Positions 19,225-27,848 of a stretch of DNA of 64,000 bases are shown in pieces. Every line of letters begins with the position of its first letter. The stretch's first letter is position 1. Where the stretch lies: assembly GCA_963669315.1 (NCBI GenBank), contig OY770021.1, forward strand, positions 1,178,001 to 1,242,000, given 5' to 3'. Below the pieces are notes generated by a model. The model saw only the letters and a program-made list of their open reading frames with translations. It made no database searches and was not told the DNA's origin. Source of the stretch: SZUA-547 sp963669315 (lineage in GTDB: Bacteria; Pseudomonadota; Alphaproteobacteria; Rhodobacterales; Rhodobacteraceae). Position numbers and translations under genes: made by a program.

Positions 19225-21876
19225 TCAGTGCACCACCCTGTCGCCATCCTCCGCATCGTCGGCGGGACCTGACGAGACGCCATGGGGCGCGCCCTTGGCG
19301 ATCTTGTCGCCTACCTTGAGCCCGTCACCCGACGCCGTGACGGGCACCGTCGCACCGCCCTCTGCCTCACCGGAAAGCAGCAACTCGGCCAGCGGGTCCT
19401 GCAACGCCTTCTGGATCACGCGCTTCAGGGGCCGGGCGCCATAGACCGGGTCATAGCCCTTGTCGGCCAGCCAGCTTTTAGCGTCGTCGTCCAACTGGAT
19501 CAGAATCTTCCGGTCGGCCAGGCGCCGCTCCAGAATGCCAAGCTGGATCTCCACGATGCCGTCCATATCGCCCCGGCTCAGCCGGTCGAAGAGAACGATC
19601 TCATCCAGCCGGTTCAGGAATTCGGGCCGGAAGTGTGCGCGCACCGCGCCCATCACCTGCTCTCGCGCCTGATCCGCGGAGGCGCTATCCGGCAGGTTCG
19701 ACAGGAACTCCGAGCCGAGATTCGACGTCAGGATGATCAGGGTGTTGCGGAAATCGACCGTCCGCCCCTGCCCGTCCGTCAGGCGGCCTTCGTCGAGCAC
19801 CTGCAGCAGCACGTTGAAGACGTCGTGATGCGCCTTCTCGACCTCGTCGAACAGGACAATCTGATAGGGACGTCGCCGCACCGCCTCGGTCAGCACCCCG
19901 CCTTCGTCATAGCCGACATAGCCCGGAGGGGCGCCGATCAGACGGGCAACCGAGTGCTTCTCCATGAATTCCGACATGTCGATGCGGACCATGGCCTGAT
20001 CGTCGTCGAACAGGAACTCGGCCAGCGCCTTGGTCAGCTCGGTCTTGCCGACGCCGGTGGGGCCGAGGAACAGGAACGAACCTAGCGGCCGGTTCGGATC
20101 CTGCAGCCCGGCGCGGGCGCGGCGCACAGCGTTTGAGACGGCGGTCACCGCCTCGTTCTGCCCGATCACACGGCGCCCAAGCTCCCCCTCCATGCGGAGC
20201 AGCTTCTCGCGTTCGCCCTCCAGCATCTTGTCGACCGGCACGCCGGTCCAGCGAGAAACGACCGCGGCGACATGCGCCGGGGCGACAGCCTCCTCCACCA
20301 TCACATCGCTCTCTTCGGCGCCCTCCGCGTCCGCGAGTTTCTTCTCGAGATCCGGGATCACGCCATAAGAAAGTTGCCCCGCCTTCGCCAGATCGCCCTG
20401 CCGCTTGGCGTTTTCCAGCTCGTTACGCGCCTGGTCCAGCTGCTCTTTCAGCGCGCTGGCGCCGGCGAGTTTGTCGCGCTCCGCCTGCCAGCGGGCGGTG
20501 AGTTCAGCCGACTCCTGCTTGAGATCGCCAAGCTCCGCCTCCAACTTCTCAAGCCGATCTTTCGAGGCCTTGTCGGTCTCTTTCTTCAGCGCCTCGGCCT
20601 CGATCTCCTTTTGCAGGATGTCACGGTCCAGCGCGTCCAGTTCCTCTGGTTTTGAATCCACCTCCATGCGCAGGCGGCTCGCCGCCTCATCCATCAGGTC
20701 GATGGCCTTGTCCGGCAGGAAGCGATCGGAAATATAACGTTGCGACAGGGTCGCAGCGGCTACGAGCGCGCTGTCGGTGATGCGAACGCCGTGGTGGACC
20801 TCGTACTTCTCCTTCAGCCCGCGCAGGATCGAAATCGCATCCTCTACGGTGGGCTCGGCGATGAAAACCGGCTGGAAGCGCCGCGCGAGCGCCGCGTCCT
20901 TCTCCACATGTTTGCGGTACTCATCCAGCGTGGTTGCGCCGACGCAGTGCAATTCTCCGCGGGCGAGCGCGGGTTTCAGCAGGTTCGAGGCGTCCATCGC
21001 CCCATCCGCCTTGCCTGCGCCGACCAGCGTGTGCATTTCGTCAATGAACAGGATCACCCGACCCGCTTCGGCCTGCACTTCGTTGAGAACCGATTTCAGC
21101 CGTTCCTCGAATTCGCCGCGATACTTCGCGCCGGCGATCAGCGCGCCCATATCGAGCGCCATCAACTTCTTGTCGGCGAGGCTCTCGGGCACGTCGCCGC
21201 TGACGATGCGCCGCGCGAGACCCTCAGCGATCGCGGTCTTGCCGACGCCGGGTTCGCCGATCAGGACGGGATTGTTCTTTGTGCGGCGGGATAGAACCTG
21301 CATGCAGCGGCGAATCTCCTCATCCCGGCCGATCACCGGGTCGAGCTTGCCCTCGCGCGCGTCCGCCGTCAGGTCGCGGGCGAAGCGTTTCAGCGCGTCA
21401 TAGCCCTCTTCCGCGCTCGCCGTGTCGGCGGTGCGGCCCTTGCGAATATCGTTGATGGCGGCGTTCAGCGCCTGCGGGGTCGCGCCTGCCTCGTTCAGCG
21501 CTTTTGCGGCGTCCGCGCCTTTCGCCAGAGCGATGGCCGTGAGCAGCCGTTCGGCAGGAACATAGGCGTCGCCCGCCTTCTCGGCGATCTTCTCCGCCTC
21601 AGCCAAAAGTTTGGCTGTGGAGCCGTCCATATAGATCTGATCGCCGCCGCCGGAGACTTTCGGCTTCTTGTCGAGCGCAGCGTCGACAGCTTCGAGCGCG
21701 AGCTTCGGGTCGCCGCCCGCACGGGTGATCAGATTCGCCGCCAGCCCCTCGGAATCGTCCAGAAGGGCTTTCAAGATATGTTCCGGAAGGAATCTCTGGT
21801 GCCCCTCGCGGAGCGCGATCGTCTGCGCCGCCTGAATGAATCCGCGCGCGCGATCGGTGAACTTCTCGATATTCAT
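19225..21876 (-). CDS. clpB: ClpB disaggregase (Hsp104 family AAA+ chaperone)
   Basis: 883 residues, full length. Clp N-domain (1-145), first AAA+ module with Walker A GEPGVGKT (207-214) and Walker B ILFIDE (275-280), the coiled-coil middle domain (about 410-520) that marks ClpB over ClpA/ClpC, and the second AAA+ module with Walker A GPTGVGKT (605-612). It is a hexameric ATPase that threads aggregated proteins together with DnaK. No ClpP-binding IGF/L loop is expected in ClpB. The ATG follows GGGAGAGAC. A candidate heat-shock promoter lies upstream at 21982-22010. Confidence 0.98.
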   Translation of the reverse strand: MNIEKFTDRARGFIQAAQTIALREGHQRFLPEHILKALLDDSEGLAANLITRAGGDPKLALEAVDAALDKKPKVSGGGDQIYMDGSTAKLLAEAEKIAEKAGDAYVPAERLLTAIALAKGADAAKALNEAGATPQALNAAINDIRKGRTADTASAEEGYDALKRFARDLTADAREGKLDPVIGRDEEIRRCMQVLSRRTKNNPVLIGEPGVGKTAIAEGLARRIVSGDVPESLADKKLMALDMGALIAGAKYRGEFEERLKSVLNEVQAEAGRVILFIDEMHTLVGAGKADGAMDASNLLKPALARGELHCVGATTLDEYRKHVEKDAALARRFQPVFIAEPTVEDAISILRGLKEKYEVHHGVRITDSALVAAATLSQRYISDRFLPDKAIDLMDEAASRLRMEVDSKPEELDALDRDILQKEIEAEALKKETDKASKDRLEKLEAELGDLKQESAELTARWQAERDKLAGASALKEQLDQARNELENAKRQGDLAKAGQLSYGVIPDLEKKLADAEGAEESDVMVEEAVAPAHVAAVVSRWTGVPVDKMLEGEREKLLRMEGELGRRVIGQNEAVTAVSNAVRRARAGLQDPNRPLGSFLFLGPTGVGKTELTKALAEFLFDDDQAMVRIDMSEFMEKHSVARLIGAPPGYVGYDEGGVLTEAVRRRPYQIVLFDEVEKAHHDVFNVLLQVLDEGRLTDGQGRTVDFRNTLIILTSNLGSEFLSNLPDSASADQAREQVMGAVRAHFRPEFLNRLDEIVLFDRLSRGDMDGIVEIQLGILERRLADRKILIQLDDDAKSWLADKGYDPVYGARPLKRVIQKALQDPLAELLLSGEAEGGATVPVTASGDGLKVGDKIAKGAPHGVSSGPADDAEDGDRVVH

Positions 21877-21981
21877 CCGTCTCTCCCAAGCGCCTGATCT
21901 GTCGGTGCCCAGGATCGGCGCGCCGCGTGATCGGCCTCAATATAGTCGGACGTCCGTCATCGGCCCGCCCTGCTCTATTTG

Positions 21982-22010
21982 ATTTGGGGGGCTTGTGAGG
22001 ATTACGCAAG
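21982..22010 (-). promoter_or_regulatory. Candidate heat-shock (RpoH) promoter of clpB
   Basis: Minus strand CTTGCG (22005-22010), 15 bp, then CCCCAAAT (21982-21989), partly matching the sigma-32 consensus CTTGAA / CCCCAT. It would start transcription about 95 nt before clpB. The imperfect -35 keeps confidence low. Confidence 0.4.
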
Positions 22011-22102
22011 CGTGGACAGCCGAATTTTGCAACTGGCGGAGACGGTTGACGGGGCGCTGGCCAAGGGCGAAGAACACGCACCCCTGAAAATTGAGGCCCG
22101 CC

Positions 22103-22819
22103 ATGTCCGACATCGATTCCCAAACCGATAAACGCGACCGCCTGATCGTCGCTCTCGATCGCCCCAACGCCATAGAGGCCGGCGAAATCGTTGAGCGGCT
22201 GGGGGATTCCGTCAGCTTCTACAAGATCGGGCTCGGCATGCTTACGGGGGGCGGTCTGGCGCTGGCGATGGAGCTGAAAGACGCGGGGAAGCGCGTGTTT
22301 CTGGACATGAAACTGTTCGACATCGGCGCGACCATCGAGGCGGCCGTGCGCGGACTGGCGCAGTTCGACCTCGACCTTCTGACGGTGCAGGGCGACCCGC
22401 ATGTGGTGGAGGCCGCGGCGCGGGGCAAAGCCGGTTCGGACCTGAAGATCATGGCGGTGACGATCCTGACCAGCCTCGACCGGGGCGACCTGGACGCGGC
22501 GCTGATCAAACCGGGCGATATGGAGGCCCTGGTGATCGAGCGCGCGCGCCGGGCCTTTGACGCCGGGGCCGATGGGGTGATCGCCAGCCCGTGGGAGGCG
22601 GCGGCGATCCGCGCCCTCCCCTCCGCCGACGGCAAGCTGATCGTCACGCCGGGGGTCCGGCCTGCGGGCGCGGCGGCGAATGATCAAAAACGCATTGCGA
22701 CGCCGGTGGATGCGATCAGGAACGGCGCCGATCATATCGTGGTGGGCCGCCCGGTCTGGGCTGCGGATGACCCGGCGGCATCGGCCCGCGCCATTCAGGC
22801 GGAGCTGGCGGGGGTGTAG
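22103..22819 (+). CDS. pyrF: Orotidine 5'-phosphate decarboxylase
   Basis: 238 residues from ATG 22103 (GAGG 6 nt before; the frame is open further up from TTG 22091). TIM-barrel OMP decarboxylase that makes UMP in the last step of pyrimidine synthesis. Substrate-binding ALDRPN at the N-terminus, catalytic D68-x-K70-x2-D73 (DMKLFDI), and phosphate-binding TPGVRP and VVGRPV near the C-terminus are all seen. The usual DLKFHDIPNT motif is changed to DMKLFDIGAT, but catalytic residues are kept. Divergent from clpB; dinB follows with no gap. Confidence 0.96.
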   Translation: MSDIDSQTDKRDRLIVALDRPNAIEAGEIVERLGDSVSFYKIGLGMLTGGGLALAMELKDAGKRVFLDMKLFDIGATIEAAVRGLAQFDLDLLTVQGDPHVVEAAARGKAGSDLKIMAVTILTSLDRGDLDAALIKPGDMEALVIERARRAFDAGADGVIASPWEAAAIRALPSADGKLIVTPGVRPAGAAANDQKRIATPVDAIRNGADHIVVGRPVWAADDPAASARAIQAELAGV

Positions 22820-24112
22820 ATGCCCGGTGGGAAAGGTTCTGTTCCCGCGCTCTGCCGGGACTGCCTGACGCGGTTTGAATCCGCCGCGCAGCATCCGCGC
22901 TGCCCGAATTGCCGCTCGCCCCGCGTGCTGGCCCATGGCGAGTTGAACGCCCTTTCCATCGCCCATATCGATTGCGACGCATTCTACGCCAGCGTCGAAA
23001 AGCGCGACGATCCCTCGCTGGCGGACAAGCCGGTGATCATCGGCGGCGGCAAGCGCGGTGTGGTCGCGACGGCCTGCTATGTGGCGCGGATCCGGGGCGT
23101 CCACTCGGCGATGCCCATGTTCAAGGCGCTTAAGCTCTGCCCCGACGCGATGGTGATCAAACCACGGATGCAGGTCTACGCCGCGGTCAGTCGCGAGATC
23201 CGCAACATGATGCTTGCGGTGACGCCCTTGGTGGAGCCGCTGTCGCTGGACGAGGCGTTTCTCGACCTCTCCGGCACCGAACGCCTGCACGGCGCGCGGC
23301 CGGTCGCGGTGCTGGCGGATCTGGCGCGCCGGGTCCAGCGCGAGGTCGGCGTCAGCGTCTCGGTCGGCCTCAGCCATTGCAAGTTTCTGGCGAAAATCGC
23401 CTCTGACCTGGAAAAACCGCGCGGGTTCAGCGTGATCGGCAAGGCGGAGGCGCTGGACTTTCTGGCCGACAAGCCGGTCGGCCTGATCTGGGGCGTCGGC
23501 AAGGCGCTGCAGGGTTCGCTGGAGCGCGAAGGGGTGCAAAAAATAGCCGACCTTCGCCGGCTGGACGAGGCGACGCTGATGGCCCGGCACGGTGAAATGG
23601 GGCGCCGTTTGCATCGCCGTTCGCACGGGATTGATCACCGTAAGGTGAACCCGAACAGCGAGATGAAAAGCATCTCGAACGAAATGACCTTCAATGTGGA
23701 CATTGACGACGCTGATCTTCTGGAAGGGCATCTGTGGCGGCTGGCGGTGAAAGTCGCGGATCGCTGCAAAGCGAAGGGCGCCGCGGGGCGTATCGTGACG
23801 CTGAAGCTGAAGACGGCCAAACACGCCATACTGACGCGACGGCATTCGCTGGACTCGCCGACGCAGCTGGCCGACGCGATCTATCGGGAAGGCCGGGCGC
23901 TAATGGATCGGGCGGGTGATAAAGGCCCGTACCGTTTGATTGGAATCGGCCTTTCCGACCTTTCGGCGACGACGGACGACGTCGCAGTCGAGTCGGCGGG
24001 CGATCTGTTCGACCCGACGGCGGGCGCTCGGGCGACGGCGGAACGCGCCATGGACGACCTGCGCCGAAAGTTTGGCGAGGACGCGGTGATCAAGGGCCGG
24101 GCATTGAAATAA
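22820..24112 (+). CDS. dinB: DNA polymerase IV with N-terminal zinc-finger-like extension
   Basis: 430 residues of the Y-family translesion polymerase. Catalytic carboxylates are in the IDCDAFYASVE motif (D51, D53) and the SLDEAFLD motif; palm, fingers, thumb and little-finger regions are all present. Before the palm is an extension with two CxxC pairs (C12/C15 and C28/C31) that looks like a small zinc ribbon. No clear beta-clamp motif is seen at the C-terminus. ATG directly follows the pyrF stop, suggesting coupled transcription. Used for error-prone bypass of DNA lesions. Confidence 0.95.
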   Translation: MPGGKGSVPALCRDCLTRFESAAQHPRCPNCRSPRVLAHGELNALSIAHIDCDAFYASVEKRDDPSLADKPVIIGGGKRGVVATACYVARIRGVHSAMPMFKALKLCPDAMVIKPRMQVYAAVSREIRNMMLAVTPLVEPLSLDEAFLDLSGTERLHGARPVAVLADLARRVQREVGVSVSVGLSHCKFLAKIASDLEKPRGFSVIGKAEALDFLADKPVGLIWGVGKALQGSLEREGVQKIADLRRLDEATLMARHGEMGRRLHRRSHGIDHRKVNPNSEMKSISNEMTFNVDIDDADLLEGHLWRLAVKVADRCKAKGAAGRIVTLKLKTAKHAILTRRHSLDSPTQLADAIYREGRALMDRAGDKGPYRLIGIGLSDLSATTDDVAVESAGDLFDPTAGARATAERAMDDLRRKFGEDAVIKGRALK

Positions 24113-24261
24113 AAATGCTGCGCTGCAACATGGCGCATGGGAGCCTGCGGAATCGACAAGATCGCACTGTTTACAGTCTGTTACACTGTGACCTTTACGC
24201 AATGATCTGGCTGCCTGAACGCGTCGGAACGAAAAAAGAGCATTTTTTTGCCGATTGCCCG

Positions 24262-24291
24262 TTGATTTTTGCTGCACCGCACACCTAAATT
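24262..24291 (+). promoter_or_regulatory. Promoter of the mmgR/suhB-like small RNA
   Basis: TTGATT (24262-24267), 18-bp spacer, TAAATT (24286-24291), placing the start near 24297. Between dinB and this promoter (24113-24261) no gene is seen. Confidence 0.55.
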
Positions 24292-24296
24292 AGTCG

Positions 24297-24371
24297 CGTG
24301 GCCACGGCCACCGCCCTTCATGGGCGTTTCCTCCCTAGACTTGGGCCGTCCTTCGGGACGGCCTTTTTTTT
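24297..24371 (+). ncRNA. Alphaproteobacterial small RNA of the suhB/mmgR (alpha-r8) type
   Basis: About 75 nt. A first hairpin near GTGGCCACGGCCAC, a second CGCCCTTCATGGGCG, then the single-stranded TTTCCTCCCT, and a strong terminator (24344-24371). The size, the unpaired UUUCCUCCCU and the terminator match the mmgR/suhB family as I remember it (mmgR of Sinorhizobium, 77 nt, restrains polyhydroxybutyrate granules). The CU-rich single strand should pair with ribosome binding sites of target mRNAs. Family call is from memory. Confidence 0.7.
24344..24371 (+). terminator. Rho-independent terminator of the small RNA
   Basis: Stem GGCCGTCC (24344-24351) and GGACGGCC (24356-24363), loop TTCG, then eight T. 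Confidence 0.9.
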
Positions 24372-24383
24372 CGCGGCGCAGCG

Positions 24384-25280
24384 CTACTCAGCGGCCAGGG
24401 CGCGGCGCGCACGCGGCAACCCGCATAATTTAGCAACCGCGTCGGCGATGGCATGGCGGGTTACAGTGAACCCCGCGCTTTTTCGGACATTGGCCTCGTC
24501 CAGGTAGAGGCCGCGGTCAATCTCAATCTGGATCGCATGCACCCCGCGAGAGGGGCGCCCGTAGGTCTGGGTGATGTGTCCCCCGGCGAAGGGCGTGTTG
24601 CGCGCCACCACGAACCCCGCATCCGAGAACGTGGCCACGGCGGCGTTCGCGACCTCATTCGAGGCGGCGGCGCCGAATCTGTCTCCGATCACGATCTCCG
24701 GCCGCCTTCCCCCGCGCCCGCCGACAGCTTTCAGCGCATCGCGCGGCATCGAATGGCAATCGAACAAAACAACTTCGCCATGGAGCGCGCGCGCCTGTTT
24801 CAAAAGAGTGCGCAAGGCGGAGTGATAGGGCGCATGAAAGGCCTCTATCCGGCGCCGCGCCTCAACCAGAGAGATCTTGCCGTCATAGATTGGCGCGCCC
24901 TCGGCGACCACGCGGGGAATCACGCCAAGCCCAGCCGCGACTCGCGCGTTCAGGGCGGAGGCCCGGACGCCTTCGATCACCGCCGGGTCGAGATCTTTAG
25001 GCGACCGGTTGAGATCGATCAGCGCGCGCGGCGCCTCGGCCGCGATCAGCGGCGCGCCATGGGAGGGCGCGACTGCAAATAGTTCGTCGACAAACGCGTC
25101 CTCCGACGCGCGCAAGGCCAGCGGATCGAGGCGGGTCCGGGTCAGAAGCGACGCCGGATATGCACGCCCGCTGTGCGGAGAGCTGAATATGGCGGAGCCC
25201 GGCGCGCCTTCCGGTTCGATCAGCCGGTAAGCTTGCATCGCGGCGATCGCCGGGCGATCAGAGCTTCTCGGCGAGGTCAT
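24384..25280 (-). CDS. N-formylglutamate amidohydrolase-like protein
   Basis: 298 residues if ATG 25280 is the start; ATG 25313 and ATG 25238 are alternatives and none has a good ribosome site. The family pattern is clear: YRLIEPEG near the start, FSSPHSGRAYP, then LIDLNRSP, VVLFDCHSMP, GDRFGAAAS and a C-terminal IQIEIDRGLYLDE. FGase enzymes split N-formyl-L-glutamate into formate and glutamate, the last step of one histidine degradation route. No hut genes are near, so the substrate may differ. Convergent with the small RNA. Confidence 0.85.
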   Translation of the reverse strand: MTSPRSSDRPAIAAMQAYRLIEPEGAPGSAIFSSPHSGRAYPASLLTRTRLDPLALRASEDAFVDELFAVAPSHGAPLIAAEAPRALIDLNRSPKDLDPAVIEGVRASALNARVAAGLGVIPRVVAEGAPIYDGKISLVEARRRIEAFHAPYHSALRTLLKQARALHGEVVLFDCHSMPRDALKAVGGRGGRRPEIVIGDRFGAAASNEVANAAVATFSDAGFVVARNTPFAGGHITQTYGRPSRGVHAIQIEIDRGLYLDEANVRKSAGFTVTRHAIADAVAKLCGLPRARRALAAE

Positions 25281-25368
25281 TCCAGTCGCGTCTCCGCTAG
25301 GGTCGTGGCGCATGCGCCCAATACTTCGCGGCGAATCATAGCTTGACCGCGCCGCGATGCAAAAGGAC

Positions 25369-25397
25369 TTGCGCCCCCCGAGACCCCAAATTATACG
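25369..25397 (+). promoter_or_regulatory. Probable tRNA-Val promoter
   Basis: TTGCGC (25369-25374), 17-bp spacer, TATACG (25392-25397), about 37 bp before the mature tRNA. Fits a stable-RNA promoter but is not near-consensus. Confidence 0.4.
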
Positions 25398-25434
25398 ACA
25401 GCGGCGCGACGGGCGAAGGCTCGCCGCGCATGAC

Positions 25435-25509
25435 GGGCGCGTAGCTCAGCGGGAGAGCACTACGTTGACATCGTAGGGGTCGCTGGTTCAATCCCAGCCG
25501 CGCCCACCA
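25435..25509 (+). tRNA. tRNA-Val(GAC)
   Basis: 75 nt with encoded CCA, acceptor GGGCGCG paired to CGCGCCC, anticodon GAC in loop TTGACAT. Single gene with its own terminator. Confidence 0.96.
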
Positions 25510-25515
25510 TTCACG

Positions 25516-25550
25516 CCCCGCCACGGATGATTGTCCGGCGGGGTTTTATT
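25516..25550 (+). terminator. Terminator of tRNA-Val
   Basis: Arms CCCCGCC (25516-25522) and GGCGGGG (25537-25543), followed by TTTTATT. Confidence 0.75.
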
Positions 25551-25633
25551 GTCGAAGCGCAGCGCAATGGGCGCGGCGTGATCGCAGAGGCCAGAGCCAG
25601 CCCGGAAGGGCTGCAGAGAAGAGGAGAAGCGCC

Positions 25634-25759
25634 ATGAAGGTTCGCAACTCGCTCAAGTCGCTCAAGAGCCGCCATCGCGACTGCCGCGTGGTGCGCCGCA
25701 AAGGCCGCGTCTATGTGATTAACAAGACGCAGCGCCGCTTCAAGGCCCGTCAGGGCTGA
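25634..25759 (+). CDS. rpmJ: 50S ribosomal protein L36
   Basis: 41 residues, MKVRNSLKSLKSRHRDCRVV and onward to FKARQG. The length and strongly basic composition are those of L36. It has the C-minus form: only one Cys (C17) is present, so the usual zinc-binding Cys/His set is lost, as in many alphaproteobacterial copies. A GAGGAG ribosome site lies 8 nt before the ATG. It is a stand-alone gene outside the large ribosomal protein operons. Confidence 0.97.
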   Translation: MKVRNSLKSLKSRHRDCRVVRRKGRVYVINKTQRRFKARQG

Positions 25760-25846
25760 GCGCAATCGGCGACACGCCGGTTCTTGAAGGTTTCTGAGCG
25801 CCGCGCTCTCCAATCCGGAGGGCGCGGCGTTCGCATTTCGAGCGGC

Positions 25847-27619
25847 TCATTCTATTGGGACGCCAACATCGGCCATGCGCCTGAGAAACCTTTCGCGTAC
25901 GTCCGCTCGCCGGATTAGCTTGAGCATGTTCCAACCCGCCGTTTTGAACGCTGGAAAGCGCGTCTTGAGCATAACTAGCATTTTCTTCGCCGCATCATGG
26001 TCACCAACCGCCGTGAACGCGACGGCGGAGGCGGTCAGGGCCGGCGGCCCCACGGGACCGTTCCGCTCTAGATTCGCGCGATACGCCTCGGCGGCCAGTT
26101 TGTATTCTTCCTGCATGGTCCGAATATGGCCAATGACGTTGAGATAGGGACCGTCCACAAAGAGAGGGTTGAGCTTATTCGCCATCTCGGCCTCTGAAGC
26201 ACCCTCTTCAAAGTCGCCATTCATCGCCAGAAACAACCCAAGGAACACATGGGAATCCGCGTGGTTCGGTTGCAGCATTGTCGCCTTGCGGCCCGCCTCG
26301 ATCGCAGAAGCATGGTCACGTCGATTGAGCAGCGCCAACCCATGCGCCGTGTGCGCCAGGGCGAATTCGTGATCGATCTCAATCGCTTTTTTCGCCAACT
26401 CCATTGCCCGATCTGTCACGTCTGAGCAATCGCCATGCGACCATAGCGCTCCGAAACCGAGCATCCATGAAAGCCCGGCATAGCCGCCGGCGAAACCGGG
26501 GTCGCGTTCGACGACCTGTTCGAACATCGTGCGGGCCAGTTCGATCCGCTCGGGGATCGGCGGATAGGGGGTCGCGCAGGCGCGAACATAGAGTTCATAG
26601 GCGCCAAGATTGTCCGTCGGGACAGCGGTCAGACGATCTGATTCATGGCTGGTCAGTTGCACCGACAGAGCGGTGACAATCTCGGCGCAGACCCGATCCT
26701 GCAACTCGAAAACGTCGCTTAGCGACCCGTCATACCGGTCAGCCCAGAGGTGCCCGCCCGTTCGCGCGTCGATGAGCTGAGCGTTGATGCGGACCCGGTC
26801 GCCGGCCTTGCGGACGCTTCCTTCATGCACATAGCGCACGCCAAGCGCCTTCGCGACCGTGGGAATATCGACAGCTTTTCCCTTGTAGACGGATGACGAA
26901 TTGCGCGCGACGACCATAAGGCCGGAGATCTTGGACAGGTCCGTGATCAGATCCTCCGTCATGCCGTCGACAAAATACTCCTGCTCGGGATCGCCCGAGA
27001 TGTTGTCGAAGGGAAGCACGGCGAGCGAAGGCTTTTCCGAATCGACCGGCGCCGGTTCCGAGACCGCCGGTTCCACATTCGCCGCCGACCTGACCGTCGG
27101 CCAACACCAGACTCTGAACGGCGCATCAACATTTTTGACTCTTCGTTCGCCCATATCGACGAAGTCGAGGTCAAGCTTCGTGCGCACCTGCTCGTATACG
27201 CCTGCCGAGACACACAACCCGCCAGGATCGGCCAGCCCCTCCAATCGCGAGGCGACATTGACGCCATCGCCGTAGATATCGTCGCCTTCGATGAAGACAT
27301 CGCCAAGATTGACCCCGATGCGAAGGCGAATGCGCCGGTCTGACGGGATGTCCGGGTTGCGATCCTCGATGGCGCCCTGCACCGCCACGGCGCACTCCAC
27401 CGCATCGACGACGCTGGCGAACTCGATCAGCGCGCCGTCCCCCATCAGCTTGACGATACGACCATTATGCAACGCGACCGCCGGGTCGAAAACATCCGCC
27501 CGCAAGGCTTTCAGAGCGGAGAGGGTTGCAACCTCATCGCGCCCCATCAGGCGCGTGTATCCGACCACGTCAGCGGCCATGATTGCTGAAAGTCGTCTTT
27601 GAATCCGTGCATTCGTCAC
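25847..27619 (-). CDS. Class III adenylate/guanylate cyclase with TolB-like and TPR regions
   Basis: 590 residues from GTG 27619. N-terminal class III cyclase domain (about 10-175) with both metal-binding Asp visible (D17 in AADVVGY and D61 in KLMGDG) and the GDDIYGDGVNVASRL motif for base and transition-state contacts. It is followed by a TolB/FlgO-like domain starting near residue 195 (PSLAVLPFDNISGD) and at least five TPRs to the C-terminus. No transmembrane segment. It probably makes cAMP in the cytoplasm, with the TPR part sensing or binding a partner. A GNG start is unusual but the cyclase motif begins only 15 residues later. Confidence 0.9.
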   Translation of the reverse strand: MTNARIQRRLSAIMAADVVGYTRLMGRDEVATLSALKALRADVFDPAVALHNGRIVKLMGDGALIEFASVVDAVECAVAVQGAIEDRNPDIPSDRRIRLRIGVNLGDVFIEGDDIYGDGVNVASRLEGLADPGGLCVSAGVYEQVRTKLDLDFVDMGERRVKNVDAPFRVWCWPTVRSAANVEPAVSEPAPVDSEKPSLAVLPFDNISGDPEQEYFVDGMTEDLITDLSKISGLMVVARNSSSVYKGKAVDIPTVAKALGVRYVHEGSVRKAGDRVRINAQLIDARTGGHLWADRYDGSLSDVFELQDRVCAEIVTALSVQLTSHESDRLTAVPTDNLGAYELYVRACATPYPPIPERIELARTMFEQVVERDPGFAGGYAGLSWMLGFGALWSHGDCSDVTDRAMELAKKAIEIDHEFALAHTAHGLALLNRRDHASAIEAGRKATMLQPNHADSHVFLGLFLAMNGDFEEGASEAEMANKLNPLFVDGPYLNVIGHIRTMQEEYKLAAEAYRANLERNGPVGPPALTASAVAFTAVGDHDAAKKMLVMLKTRFPAFKTAGWNMLKLIRRADVRERFLRRMADVGVPIE

Positions 27620-27848
27620 GCGTCGCCCCCCGATCCCCGAGACTCTAGAAGCGGCGGCGTTTGAATTAAAGGGCCATGCCGTAGGGCGAGTTGGACGCTG
27701 TTAGGTAGAACGGCAGGCGCGTGATCGCAGGGTGGCTGAGCATTTCGCCGCATCCGAACGCGCAGGCGAATATATGGAGATGTCAGACTGCCCATGGTAG
27801 AGTGATCGGGTCGCCTTTATCTAATCATCCATAGCAGGGAGGATCGCC

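Noticed and set aside
21599..23845. 748-aa minus-strand frame through pyrF and dinB
   Set aside because: It runs antisense to two clear core genes and into clpB out of frame; high GC leaves it without stops.
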